Shown: positions 21,229-34,342, numbered from the stretch's first letter. The stretch: 64,000 nt of DNA from Meloidogyne chitwoodi (GCA_015183035.1 JACZZP010000010.1:2170001-2234000), one strand, 5' to 3'. The notes: generated by a model not told the origin, from the letters alone. Made by a program: numbers and translations.

Positions 21229-24200
21229 ATGGATTCAACGCTTATTAAAATAATTGAAACTTTAAATATTGATGCTGTTCAAGAAACAATAATTTTATTA
21301 AAAGATAAAGGGTTTATTTTTTATTTTTTAATTATATTATTTTTTTCTTTTTAAGAAATGATTTGGAACGTATAAAAGCTTCAATTGAACGTATTTTGCG
21401 TACAAAAGCATTAGAATTTGGATGTTCAACTATTTGTATTGCTAAAGTTGATGATTTTGTTAAATTTGTTATTGGATTGGCTGAGAAGGATATTATTGGA
21501 AATAGTGGAATTGTTAATGATAAAGACAATAGTATATTTTAAATTTATTAATAATTTAAATTTGGGGGATTTCCTCTTAAAATTGTATGTGAATTATTCT
21601 GTGTAGATTAAGTGTAAGGTCAATTACATAAATATATTGACAAATTTATGTTTTTTGGAGGTTTTTTTGACTCTCCGTATCCAAAATTTTTTGTTTAATT
21701 TAAGAGAGTTGTTTCACACTCGGTAGAATTATTGAGAGTTTTACACAATCTTTACGATAGAACAAAAAAGAATTTTAATTTGCTTTATTTCTTCTAATTT
21801 GCTTCTTTTTTTTAATTTTTTTCTTCAGAAATCTGTTCAAAAACATTAACAATACAAATACTTCAAGACATTTTTGATATAAGTACAACTCAAAGATGTG
21901 AACAACTTTTTGTTATTATTGAAAATAATATTCATATTTGGAAAACGGTTTTTCTTTTTTTTTCTTTAAAATTATTTTTTAAACTTAAAGCCATTCTTCT
22001 TTTCTTCTTGCAAAAATATGATTTTACGTCTTTGTAATGATTTATTAAAAAGACTTTCTCGTTTTATTGACACAACATTTTGTGGACGTATTTTAATTCT
22101 TTTAGCTAAATCTTTACCTTTAAATGAAAAATCTGGATTAAATTTGCCTGGACATTTTAATACACAAAATGTTACTGTTTTTGATATAGACAAGGTTTTA
22201 TTTTTTTTTAATTTAATTAATTGTTTTTGGGTAGAGTCATAGAAAAAATATAATCAATAGTTGTTGTTGTCACCAATATTTTGTTGTTTTTTTCTTTCTT
22301 TTTTATTATTAAAAAAAAAAGAAAGAGACGTTTAAGATATAAGTAATGGGTGTGGGATCAACCCTGAAAGACAATTCCCTGAATATCAACTCAGCCAAGT
22401 GGTCCAATTGCCAATTCGGTCAAGTAATAAAACACCCCTTGTAGGTCCAAGTTTGCACGAAAACCAACTGGCCATGGGCTCTAAAATGGAGAAGTGAACT
22501 CCTTGTAGGTCCAAGTTTGCACGGGACCAACTAGTTTAAAGAGGTTTGACCGAATTGGCAATTGGACCACTTGGCTGAGTTGATATTCAGGGAATTGTCT
22601 TTCAGGGGTGGACCCATGAGTGTATATAAAGAAAAGAAGTGTATGAGGAATTAAATAATAATATTTAATTTTTAGAAACATAATAAAGAAGAACAACAAC
22701 CATCCGAATCTTTAAAACAAGAAGAGAATGCTGTCCCTCAAGAAGAGATTTGTCATCAAGAAGAAGAAGAAATTCCATCTGTTTCGACAAAAGTAGTAAC
22801 AATAGCACCAGGAGATGAAGATATGGAAATTGGAGAAATTAGAGATCATCGGTATATTTATATTTTTTTTAAAGTTTAAAGAAGGGAGAGAAATGCGCGC
22901 ATGTCCCTTACCTTTTATTCGATTTAAAAAAAATAAATATAAATAAATATCTAAAATTTATTTTAAATAATTTTAAACCTTATTTAAATGGGTATAATAA
23001 AATATAAATATTTTTTTGGTTTGTACTTAATTATATAATTTTTTTTTTCGAGGTAAAGTAGAGTTATTTTGTTGATTTTTTATAAAAATAAATTAAAAAT
23101 AATTTTAATTTTAAAAGGAGTGATTCAATTGGTGGTGGAGAATGTTCATTTCCTATGGATTATAATCTTTATTATAATTTTTGGGATTTACAACGATTTT
23201 TTTCTAATCCAAATTTACTTTTTGAAGCAGAAAATTTTACAAAATTTGAACAGGTTTTTTAATTAATTTTAAATTTATTAATTTTTTTTTAAATTTTATT
23301 AGAATATTTCTAATGTTTTTTCTATTTTTGCTGCTTATAAAATTGAAAAACCTCAGCAACAGAAACAAAGTCATCAAGAAAATTTAGTTGTTGTTAAACA
23401 AGAAAAGGTTTTTTAATTTATTTAAATTTAAATAAAATTTAATTTAGAATAATAATTCAGTAGAACAAAATAATTCCTCTAATTTTATTAATATAAAAAA
23501 AGAAGTATTTGGAGCAGTAGAAGAAGATGAGAAGAATAATAATGATGATGGTCATTTAAATAATAATAATGATGATGGTCATCAACAGCAAAGTTGTTTA
23601 ATTAATTTTAATTTGACTGAAAGAGAAGCATCGTTTTGTGCAAAATATTTAACTAGTGAAAAGGTTTGTTTTCTTTAAATTAAATTATTAATTTTTTTTT
23701 TTAAAGTTATTTTCTTTTCAAATGTCTGATTCACAATTTCGACGTTACTTTCTTCTTCAATTTTTAATTATTAATAATTATTTGGTTTCAAGAACAAGAC
23801 CTAAAGAGTATTTTTTTTAATTTTTTTTTAAAATTATTTAATTTATTTTTTAAAAAGAGCTCCAGAATTAACAATAGATAAAGAAGATAAATTACAAGGT
23901 TTTATTGAAAAATGTTTAACTCTTTTAAAAGAAACATATCCTAATGGATCACAATTTGCTTCTTGTGTTAAGGTTTTTATTTTTTTAATTTTAATTTTTT
24001 TTCTTTGAGTTAGTGTACTTATTTGAGTTATTTTTGTTTTTGGCAAAAAAAATTAGTTAGGTTAAAGGTGGTTAAATGAGAAAAATAATAATAGCCTTTG
24101 TAGCTCAGTGGTAGCATTCTTGATTTTATGTGAGCGAAGCTCAATGAAAAGAAAAGAACATGTAGGTTCGAATCTGATCGATAGTCAAATAGTTTTAATT

Positions 24201-25416
24201 CTCTTTTATTACCTTCTATTCCTCTTATAAATTGGTTAAAATTTTTTATGTATTTTAAAATAAATAAATATTTTTTTTAAAAAGAAATTATTAAATCGTG
24301 AAAAGCTTTGGTGTTCTTGGAAAGCAGATGGTTTTCCTGATTTAATTGGAAATGTTCAACAATTATTTTTAAAAGATGAACAATTTTATTTAAATAATAA
24401 AAATGAAGAAAAACAACAAAAACAATTTTCTTCTTCTTCTTCAACTAAAAATAATAATAATTTAATTATTGATCTTGGAAATAAAGAATTAACACGTTTA
24501 TGGACAATTGAAAAAGATAATTTAATTGCTTGTAAAAATATTAAAAGAAAAAATATTCCAAATTTAAAAACTTTTTTGGAAGATGCATTAGATGAATTAG
24601 ATCCTGAACAACAAGTTGAAGAAAAATATTTATCTGTAAATGATGAACATTATCAATGGATGGCTAATAGATTTTTATTAATGAATAGTGATCAACATAT
24701 TGTATATTTTTTATTTTATTTATTTTTATTTAATTTATTTATTTAATTTTAGAATCATTCTTCACAAGATTCTAGTGTTAAAATGACAGATAAATTATTA
24801 GAGAAGGATGCTATAGCTTCTTTTCTTAAAAAATCTATTCAAATAGCTGCTGAGAGTGTTCCGGTATTTTATTATTTTTGAAATAAAAAAAAATAAATTT
24901 TTTTTAATTAAATTAATAGTTTCTTCTTCGTTTTAGGAATTAAAATTAAAAGCACAACAAATTCAAGCATCAATTGATAAAATTAAAAAACAACAAGAAA
25001 ATGAACGTTTATTATTATTAGAAGAACAAACAAAACAACAAATTATTTCAACAACAAAAACATTAACTAAAGAATCAGAAAAACATCATAATTTAAAACA
25101 AGAAGAAAAACAACAAATTAAAAAACAAGAAAAACATGAATCTTTTGAAGAAGAAAAACTAGAAAAACAACAACAAACAAATAATAATAATAATACAAAA
25201 CATGTTTCTACAACAACAAAAACATCTACTAAAGAATCAGAACAAATAAAACATCAACAAATAAAAAAAGAAGAAAAACTTGGTAGTAGAAACATTGAAA
25301 ATAATAATAAAAAAACAGAAAGAACATCAACAACATCAACAAAACGTAAACATAAATCAGATGATAAAAGAAACAATAATAATGAAGAAAAACAGGCTAA
25401 AAATCCTAGAAAATGA
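21229..25416 (+). CDS. thoc-1: THO complex subunit 1 (HPR1/THOC1)
   Basis: THOC1 is a core subunit of the nuclear THO/TREX complex, which couples transcription to mRNP packaging and export. Exons: 21229-21311, 21356-21531, 21829-21947, 21991-22194, 22676-22851, 23118-23253, 23303-23407, 23448-23663, 23707-23807, 23858-23972, 24285-24701, 24753-24863, 24937-25416; 812 residues in one frame. Diagnostic blocks match the family in order: KNMILRLCNDLLKRLSR, FCGRILILLAKSLPLNEKSG, the acidic DEDMEIGEI, MDYNLYYNFWDLQRFF, an ASFCAKYLT-like block, and NKELTRLW-type text (GNKELTRLWTIEKDN) before FLEDALDELDPEQ. The human protein (about 657 residues) ends in a death domain; here the C-terminus is instead a long Gln/Lys/Glu-rich, probably coiled-coil tail of about 160 residues. 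Intron 4 carries a foldback element and intron 10 a tRNA-like fragment. Confidence 0.92.
22362..22607. mobile_element. Short foldback element in THOC1 intron, related to 9863
   Basis: Exact or near-exact inverted arms of about 61 bp (22362-22422 and 22547-22607) with outer words CCCTGAAAGACAATTCCCTG and its complement. The centre has two direct copies of CTTGTAGGTCCAAGTTTGCACG (near 22436 and 22501) and a segment ATGGGCTCTAAAATGGAGAAG. Both centre segments have close counterparts in the centre of the 9863-10556 element, although the arms differ. No coding capacity. It sits in the intron 22195-22675. Confidence 0.8.
24094..24187 (+). pseudogene. tRNA-like fragment in THOC1 intron
   Basis: Begins GCCTTTGTAGCTCAGTGGTA, a very good tRNA 5' end with A box, and has a B-box-like GGTTCGAATCTG about 65 nt later. 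The middle is longer than in a standard tRNA (an intron or insertion of about 20 nt would be needed) and the outer stem pairs poorly. Best called a tRNA pseudogene or tRNA-derived SINE, with a working intron-bearing tRNA as a weaker option. Confidence 0.45.
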
Positions 25417-26388
25417 CTTTGCGGTATAAAATATGAGAGAGTGTTGTGTTTATTGTATTTTATTTTTGTTTTTTTTTATTTTATATTTAATATAGTCATT
25501 CTTTACACACTCAAAATAAAAAAAAATATTTTTTAAAATTTTTTTTTCATTTTTTTTCAGTAACCTTGAAAATCTATTACTGGAAAAAAATAAATTATAG
25601 GATTAAATAATGAGCCAAAAATTTGCTTTTATTTTTTTTTGATTGGTGAATTGACTATATATTTATGTTTAATCATTTTTACCTCTTTTTTAAAATATTA
25701 TATTATATAAACTAGTTTAATATATTTATTTGGATAAGTAAGATTAAAAGAGAAAAAATGCTTCTTCTTTTTTTTATAAAAATAAAAGAAAGACATGTTA
25801 TGTAATTTTTTAACATATATGTAATAATATTGTTTTTTTGTGTGTGTCCATTTTTATTTTATTTAGGAGTAAAGGGGATTTTTTTTTGTTTTTCTCCTTA
25901 GCTTAAGTATTTTTAATTTTTTTTAATATCCTTTATTTAACTTGGGAAAATTTTTATTATTATTTTTTGCAGGCAATTTGATATTTTATTAATTAATATA
26001 TTTATAATTGGTCAGTCATATAAATTAATAAAAAAAAAGAAAAGAAAGAAGCATTTTTTAAAACTTGCTAGAGAAGGGATATATATTTATTTCTTTGTTT
26101 ATTTCCTCACAGGTTTTACTACGTGTAATAATAATAGAATATATGTGAGAAAATAACAAAAAAAATATAAATAATTTTTAGGTAGAAACAAAAAAAAAGG
26201 AAAAAAAATCAAAATCTTTATGTGTCCATTCACGTAAAAAAATTTTATTTTTTTCTTTTTTAATAAATTAAAAAAGAAAAAATATATATTTATATCATTT
26301 TTGAATGTCTTTTAAGTTGCATTTTTTTGTTTAATATTTGTTATAAAAATTAAAAAAAAAATTTAATTTTATTTTTTGAATTAAAGTT
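25417..26388. other. Intergenic region, THOC1 to peroxidase
   Basis: A/T-rich with no convincing frame. It should contain the THOC1 3' UTR and polyadenylation site and the peroxidase promoter, but in this composition AATAAA and TATA words are too common to assign. Confidence 0.4.
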
Positions 26389-29300
26389 ATGTTATACAAA
26401 TATTATTTTAATCAATTTAATAATTATTTTTTATTATTTATTATTTTATTAACAACAATAACAAAATGTTTTTCTATGCAAATTCCTTGTGGAAAAAGCT
26501 TTTTTCCTTGTATTATTATTGGAGAAGAAAAAAATGTTGCTTCAAAATATTATTTTTCTAATACAAAAAGAATTTATGGAATAACAATTCATCAAGATGC
26601 TAAAATTTCTGATCAAATATTGAGAACAGCAGAAAAAGAAGCACATGATGAAACTGATGTTTTATATAATGAATCTGGAGTAAAACAATTGTTAGACTCT
26701 AGTAAGTTTTTTTTAAATTAAAAAAACAGAATTTTAAACGAACGTGGAATGCAACTGGTAGAAAGTAAACTTGAAACCAGAATTTAAAAAAAACAAAACC
26801 AGAATTTAAAAAAAACAAAACCAGAATTTTAAAAAAAATCAGAATTTAAAACAAACAGAACCAGAACTTAAAACAAACAAAATCAGAATTTATAATAAAA
26901 ATACCTTAATTTATAATAAACTTGAAACCAGAATTTAAGTTTAAAACTTGAAACATTTTTTAGGACATCCACTATCTGCATCATTAATTCATTATAGTAG
27001 ACTACATCCATTAAGTGATCGAGGAAAACAGGTTTTTTATTATTTTATATTTATTTTAAAAAAATATTAAATCTTTTTTTAGTTTAGTCAATATGCCTAT
27101 GTTTCATTAGCATTAAGTCGACGTCTTGCACAAAAAATGACTTCAACTACAATGCAAGGAACTGCTGCTTCAATTCCATCTCAAACACTTTTAATGCATT
27201 CTTCAAATCTTTTGGAACGTGTTAAAAATAGTACTTCCTTTGGAAAGGAATGTCCAATATCAACAGATGTATCGTACTGTCCAACTAGCAATTCACAACA
27301 TTTTCGTTCACTTTCTGGTTATTTTTCTTTTCTTTTCTTTTTTTAATATTATTTAAAATAGCATCGGTGTAAATCTAAAGAAAAAATTAAATTAAAAAAA
27401 TATGACTATTTTTATGCAATTATGTTTCGCGTTAAAACGACCTTAGTTGTTCGCTAATTCAATAATTAATTCCCAATCTTTTCCTTGTTTAAAAAGAATT
27501 TTTTTTATTTATGATGAGTCATTTATTAAAATGTTTTTGTTTTTTAATATTTCTTTTAATATATATATATTTTTTTAAAAAGGTCAATGTAATAATGTTC
27601 GTCGTCCATTTACTGGTGCAGCAGGTCAACCATTATCACGTTTATTTCCTTCACCTACTTATGCTGATAATGGATTAGGTGCTTTACCAAGACGTCAAAT
27701 ACCTCAACAACGTAGTAATAATAATAATAATGTTGCTGAACTTCCATCTGTTCGTCAAATATCTTTAGAACTTTTTCAAAATCCTAAAGAAGAAAATTTA
27801 TTTGGAGTAAATGAAATTGTTGCATATTGGCTTTATTTTGTAGGATCAGATTTGGCTAGTATTGCACCTAATCAATGTTTAATTAAAGGTTTTTTTTAAT
27901 TAATTTTATTTAAATTAATTTGTTTATAAAGGTATTTCTGTTGCATTTCCATGTTGTACTCCTGGTTTTGCTCATGCTGATTGTGATCAAATTGATATAC
28001 CTTCAAATGATCCAATATATAGGTTTCTTTTTAATTTATATTTATATATTTTACCCAAAAAACAGTCCTTTTCATATTACTTGCATTCCTCATTCACGTA
28101 CTCTTCCTGCTCCAAGATATCAATGTGCATTAGGACCTAGAGAACAAGCTAATCATGTATCTAGTTTTTTGGATGGTAGTCAAATCTATGGTTATTTTTT
28201 AGTAATTTTTTGAAGAAGAAAAATTAATTTTTTTTTGTTTAAGGATCTTCTTATGAAATATTGGAAAGACTTAGAGCCCCAGGGGAATCTGGAAGATTAC
28301 TTATTTCTAATAATAATAATGATTTGTTAACATTAGTAAAATTATTATTATAATAATTTTATTTTTTATTTAATAGGATCCATTAAGCATTGATTTTTGT
28401 CAGTCTTCAGATAAACAAAGACGTTGTTTTCTTAGTGGAACGCCTGATGTAAATTTGCTTCCTGGTATTACTCTATTACATACTATTTGGGTTAGACAAC
28501 ATAATAGATTAGCTGATGGACTTAAAGTTTGATTTTTTTATTTATTTTTTAAATTTTTGGAATTTTTTTTGCATTTTTAAAAAATTAAAAAAATGTTTCA
28601 GTTTCATTTTTATTTTTTTTAAAGGAAATTAATAAACATTGGAATGGTGATAGAATATTTAATGAAGCTAGACGAATTGTAATAGGTTATTTTTTCATTT
28701 TTAAAGTTTTTTATTTTCTTCTTTTTTTTTCAGCTCAAATGCAACACATTACCTTTACAGAATTTCTTCCTATTTTATTAGGAATTGATGCAATCAAGTA
28801 TTTAATTAAATTTTAAATTTAAAAAATTTAATTTAATAATAATTAAAGAAAATATCAACTTAATTTGACACCTTCAAATTCTTTCAATAGTGATTATGAT
28901 ATTGATATGGATGCAACAACATTAAATGAATTTGCTACAATTATTGTTCCTGTTGCATTTTCTATGCTTCAAACAATATCTTTAAAAGAAAACAAAACAT
29001 CATCAACTATATTTAATAATCCTGATCTTTTTTATGAACATCAAGGAGTGGAAACACTTGTTAGGTAAAAAACATGTTTTTTAAATAAAATAAACTTTTA
29101 GAGTTTGTAAAACAAGTTGTTTAATTTTTACAACTTTTGTAATGTTTTTACAACTTAAGAAAAATAAACTTGTTTTTAACAAACATCATGTTTTTACAAA
29201 AATAAACTTGTTTTTTTATATTAAACAAACATGTTTTTTTTATTTTAATTTTTAAGAGAACTTCACAGTAAACAAGCGGAACGCCCAGGTCTAAAAATTG

Positions 29301-32300
29301 ATTTAAACTTTCGTGGTCATTTTCTTCAATCAAACAATAATAATAATAATGCTGCTAATATAGGTTTAGATTTAATTTCAATAGCACTTAAACAAGAACG
29401 TGATCATGGTCTTCTTAGTTATAATTCTATGAGAGTACATTGTGGACTTGAAAAGGTTTTTTTTTTAATTTTTTAAATATTTCTTTTAATTAATTTTTTA
29501 ATTAAAAAAATTATTTAAAGTTACAATCTTTTGGTGAAATGCGTTCATTATTAATTAATGAATCTGTAGCTGATCAATTAGCTACAATATATGAACATGT
29601 TGATGGTATTTTTTTAATAATTTAATTTAAATTTTATTTTTTTAAAAAGATATTGATTTACTTATTGGAGTATTAGCCGAACGTCCACATAAAGGAGCAT
29701 TTTTAAGTCAAACATTAAGTTGTATAATTGCAAGACAATTTCAAAAGGTTTTCTTTTTTTTAATTTATTTAATTAAATTTAATTTTTTAAATAAAAAAGA
29801 CTAAAATTGCTGATCGTTATTGGTATGAAAATTTTTTTGCTTCAACTTCATTTAATGCTGAACAATTGGCACAAATTAGAAAAACTACATGGGCAAGAGT
29901 GGTATTTTTATTTTTTAAATTATTATTTAAATTTATTTTTTTTAAAGCTTTGTAATGTAACAGGAATTCGTCAAATTCAACTTTCTGCATTTATGAAATC
30001 TGATATTTTTGAGTTTGTTTATTTTTTTAATTAATTTTTTATTATTAATTTTTAAAAAAAAGAAATACACCATTATTATGTGAATCTACCATTTTTCCTT
30101 ATTTTGATCTCAAGTCTTGGAGAGGTAGGAAATTTAAAAAAATATTATTTATTTATTTATTTTAAGATGAAGAAATACCTCTTCGTTTACCTATAACTGA
30201 TGATACTATTAAAAAAGTTGTACAATTAGCAGAATTAAATATACAAGAACAAAGAAAACGTGAAAGCTTAAATATTCAAAAAAGTTTGAATTTTTTTTTA
30301 ATTTTAAAATAATTAAAATAAATTTAATTTAAGATCAGTCTACTCTACGTTTTGGAGATCCTCTTTTTGCTTATTCCAATGTAATAACTTTTAATAAAAT
30401 TAATTTTAAATTAATTTTTAAATAAAAAAAAAGATGATGCGACCTAAACAACATTCAAAAGCTCATGCACGTGTTTCAGCTATTTTGCTTGAATCAACAC
30501 GTATTTTTGCTAGAGGGTTATTTATTTATTGTTTATTAATTTTTTATTATTTATTTATTTTTAATTTTTCTTTCAGTCAAAAATTATCAGATGGAGAACA
30601 ATTACCATCACTTGATATTTGTAATTTAATATTTAATTCAATAAAATTAATTTAAAATTTATTTTTTTGTTTAAAGATTCATTACAAAAATTATTACCAA
30701 ATATTGAAGTTGGTCGATTTGTTGCAAATTATACAGCTTTTCTAAGTGAAGATGGTCAAGCTACAAAAGACGAGTAAATTAATTAATTAAAAATATTTTT
30801 TTTATTTTTTTTAGATGTTTACCAAGATTATTACCTTGTGACCATTCTAGCCGGTTTATTATTTTTTTAATTTAATTTTTAAATTTTTTATGATTTTTTT
30901 TTTAAATAGTTATCGAACATTTTCTGGGTGGTGTAATAATCTAAAGTTTGTTTAACTTTTTTATTTTTTTTTATTATTTGTTTAAGATATCCTCACTATG
31001 GAAATGCTTTTACACCTCTTAGGTATTTTTTTTATTTATTATTTTTTTTTATTAATTTGAAGACATTTGCTTCACCCTGCTTATGATGATGGTTTTTTAT
31101 TTTTTTATTTGAAAATTTAAATAAATAAATTTAAAGGTTTTGATTCACCTAGAAGTCGTGCTAGAAGTGGTAATTTATTTTATTATTATTTTTTTAAATT
31201 AATTAATTTTTTTTTGGTCGACCATTACCTTCTCCAAGACGTATATCTAATGCTGTACATATTGACAGAGAACTAGTTCATGCAAAATTTACACATATGG
31301 TTGTTTTTTTTTAATTTTATTTTTTAAATTTATAAGAGAATATTTTTAAGTATTTTATTTTTTTAATTTTATTTATTTTAAATTTTATTCAGGTAATGCA
31401 ATTTGGACAATTACTCGAGTAAATTTTTATTATTTTTTTTAATTTCAATTATATAAAAAAATAAAATTATTTAAAATTTAAATAGTCATGAAATGACACA
31501 TTCTCCTATTAATCGTGGTCCTAATGATGAAATTTTAAATTGTACACCTTGTGATTCAGCACAAACAATTTCTGTTCATTGTATGCCTATTAAAGTAGAG
31601 AATGATGATCCGGTAATTTTATTATTTAAAATAGTTATACTAAAACAAACATTAAAATAAATTATAAAAAACATATGTTTTGTAAAAAAAAAGTTTAGAA
31701 ACAAGTTGTAAAATATTTATTTTGCAAAACAAGTTGCAATAATAGAAAAACAATAAACTAAACAAATGTTTTGTAAAAACATTTGTGTTTATGAATTGTG
31801 TAAAACATTTGTTAAAATAAACAAGTTTATATTATTAAATAACTAAAAAATAATTAATTAATTTTAAACATTTTGCAGCACTTTCCAAGTCATTTACCAA
31901 ATGGTGAGCCGCGTTGCCTCCCTTTTGCTCGTTCTCTTCTTGGTCAACTTCAACTAGGCTATAGAAACCAAATGAATCAAATAAGTGCATTTATTGATGG
32001 ATCTGTAGTTTATGGATCAACACGGTTTTTTTTAATTTATTATTTTTTAAATAATTTTAAATTAGTTGTGAATCAAATCAATTGAGACTTTTTCGTCGTG
32101 GATTACTCAATTTTACTGATTTTGGTTCTTGGAATCCAATGGCATTACCACAAGGTTCACAGGTTTTTTAAATATTTTTTTTTTAATTAAAAAAAGATTT
32201 TTTTAATTTAATAAAAGGAAAAAGATTGTCGTTCTTTACCTAATTTTCCTTGTTTTGTTGCTGGAGATGAAGTATTTATTTATTTTTTAAAATTTATTTA

Positions 32301-34342
32301 TTTTTTAATTTTAGCGTAATAGCCATCAACCTGGTCTTACTGCTATACATACAATAATGTTAAGAGAACATAATAGAATTGCTGAGAGATTAGCAAAATT
32401 AAATATACATTGGGATGATGAAAGAATTTTTCAAGTTTGTAAAATAATTTTAATAAATAAATTTCAAAATTATATATTTTTAAAAATTAAGGAAACTCGT
32501 AGAATTCATATTGCACAAGAACAACATATTGTTTTTAATGAATTTTTACCTAAAGTTATAGGTTTTGATTTGTTACATGAATATGACTTGGTTTGTTTGT
32601 TTGTTTTGTTTTTTTTAAATTAAAATTGTAATTATTTAAATTTTTTAATTATTTTAAGGTACCTTTAAAATCAGGCTATTACACACATTATGATGATAGT
32701 TGTGATCCGGTAATAATAATATTGTTTTATAAGTTTATATGTTTTGTTTGTTTTTGTTTATACAAATGATGTTTTTGGTTGATGTTTTGTTTTTTTAATT
32801 TTTATGTAATTGGTGTGTTTGATGTTTATTTACAACTTTTGTTTGTTTTAATGTTTTTATATTTTCAATGTTTTTAATCTCTCATCATTTTATAGGCTAT
32901 TTCTCACCCATTTTCTACTGCTGCCTTTCGTTTTGGACATACTTTAATTCGTCGAATGTTTCCGCGTTTAAATACAAATTTTCACAAGATGAGTGAACCT
33001 GTAGATTTATCAAGGCATTTTGGTTTTGTTGAGCCTCTTTATAATAAATCTAGTGGAGGTTTTTTTTTAAAATATTTTTTTATTTTTAATTAATTTTTTT
33101 TTAAAAAAGGACTTGATTCAATGTTATTAGGTTTATTTAGTACTCCAGCAATGGCTTTTGATCGACATATAACAAATGCAGTTAGAGATATGTTATTTGC
33201 TAAGCGTGATGAACCAACTTCTGGAATGGATTTGGTTTTATTTTTTTTATATAATTAATTTTTCTTTAAAAAAATAGATTGCTATAAATATGCTAAGAGC
33301 ACGTGATCATGGAGTACAACCATATAACCGATTCAGGTTTTTTAATTAATTAAAAAAGATTTAAATAAAATTAAAAAAAGGCCTCTTTGTGGACTTCCCT
33401 TAGCTGAATCTTTTGAAGATTTGCGTGATGTAATGGATGAAACATCAATTGTTGCTCTTCGTTCAGTGTATGAACATGTTGATGATATTGATTTATTTCC
33501 TGGATTAACAAGTGAAAGACCTAGACAAGGAGCTTTGGTTTGTTTTTCTTTTTTTTTAATTATTTAATTTATTTTATTTTTTTAGTTAGGACATACAATG
33601 TCGTGTCTTTTAGCAGAACAATTTAGACGTTTAAAAAAATGTGATCGTTTTTATTATGAAAATGATAATTTAGCTGCTAGATTTACGCCTGGTATTATTT
33701 ATTTATTTATTAAATTATTTTGTTTTAATTTAATTTAAAAAATTAGCTCAACTTTCCCAAATTCGTAAAATTCGTTTGGCCAAAATTTTGTGTCAAAATT
33801 CTCAATTTATACAAAAAATACAACCTAATGTATTTGATATACAAGATGATTTAATTAATTCACCTATTAATTGTAATGATTTGGAAGAAATTGAATTAGA
33901 TTCTTGGAAAGAAAAAGGTTTAATTTTTTGCATTTTTTTTGAAATTTATTTTTTAAAGCATTTTGTGAAGTTAATGGGCTTAAAATTGAACAAGGAGAAA
34001 ATAGGTTTTCTTTTAAAATTTATTTTAAATTAATTTTTTTTTTAAATTTTAAAGAAGAATAACTCCTTGTATGACATGTACTTGTACAGCTGAAGGAGTT
34101 TATTTAATTTTTTAAATCTAATTTAGTTTTATTTTTTTCAAAGGCTGAATGTGAACCTGTCCAAATGAATTATTTTGAATGTTCTCAACTTTTTAATAAA
34201 TATGATAAAAAATCAATTTTAAAGGTTTTTTTAAATTTAAATTTATTTTTATAATTATTTAAAGGATACTTCTTGTTCAATTCAATGTTCTCAAGATTTT
34301 GCTACATTGTTAAATTCTTCAGAGAGTAAAGAAGATCTTTAA
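26389..34342 (+). CDS. Tandem haem peroxidase, first domain catalytically dead
   Basis: Forty-six exons give 1,574 residues in one frame. An N-terminal hydrophobic signal (about residues 12-28) suggests secretion. Two animal haem-peroxidase domains follow, at about 205-760 and 915-1480, then a short Cys-rich motif ([10 protein letters not shown]). The second domain keeps the usual distal set (Q998, D1001, H1002 in GQLLDHE), the distal Arg (R1143) and the proximal His (H1247 in AFRFGH), so it should bind haem. The first domain keeps the fold signatures ([34 protein letters not shown]) but has Gly293-Ser294 where Asp-His should be and Phe539 in place of the proximal His. Nematode relatives act in cuticle or extracellular-matrix cross-linking; that role is family knowledge. 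First exon 26389-26701, last 34265-34342. Intron 31170-31216 ends in TG, not AG. Confidence 0.9.
26770..26945. repeat. Degenerate CCAGAATTTAAA tandem words in peroxidase intron 1
   Basis: About eight spaced copies of (C/T)CAGAATTTAAA separated by A-rich linkers, with two ACTTGAAACCAGAATTTAA blocks at the ends. The same word recurs at about 5170-5220, 47075-47125, 52520-52610 and 61900-62090, so it is a dispersed element. Confidence 0.6.

Noticed and set aside
24094..24187. Functional tRNA gene
   Set aside because: A and B boxes are good, but the acceptor and T stems mispair and the length needs an intron; kept as tRNA-like only.
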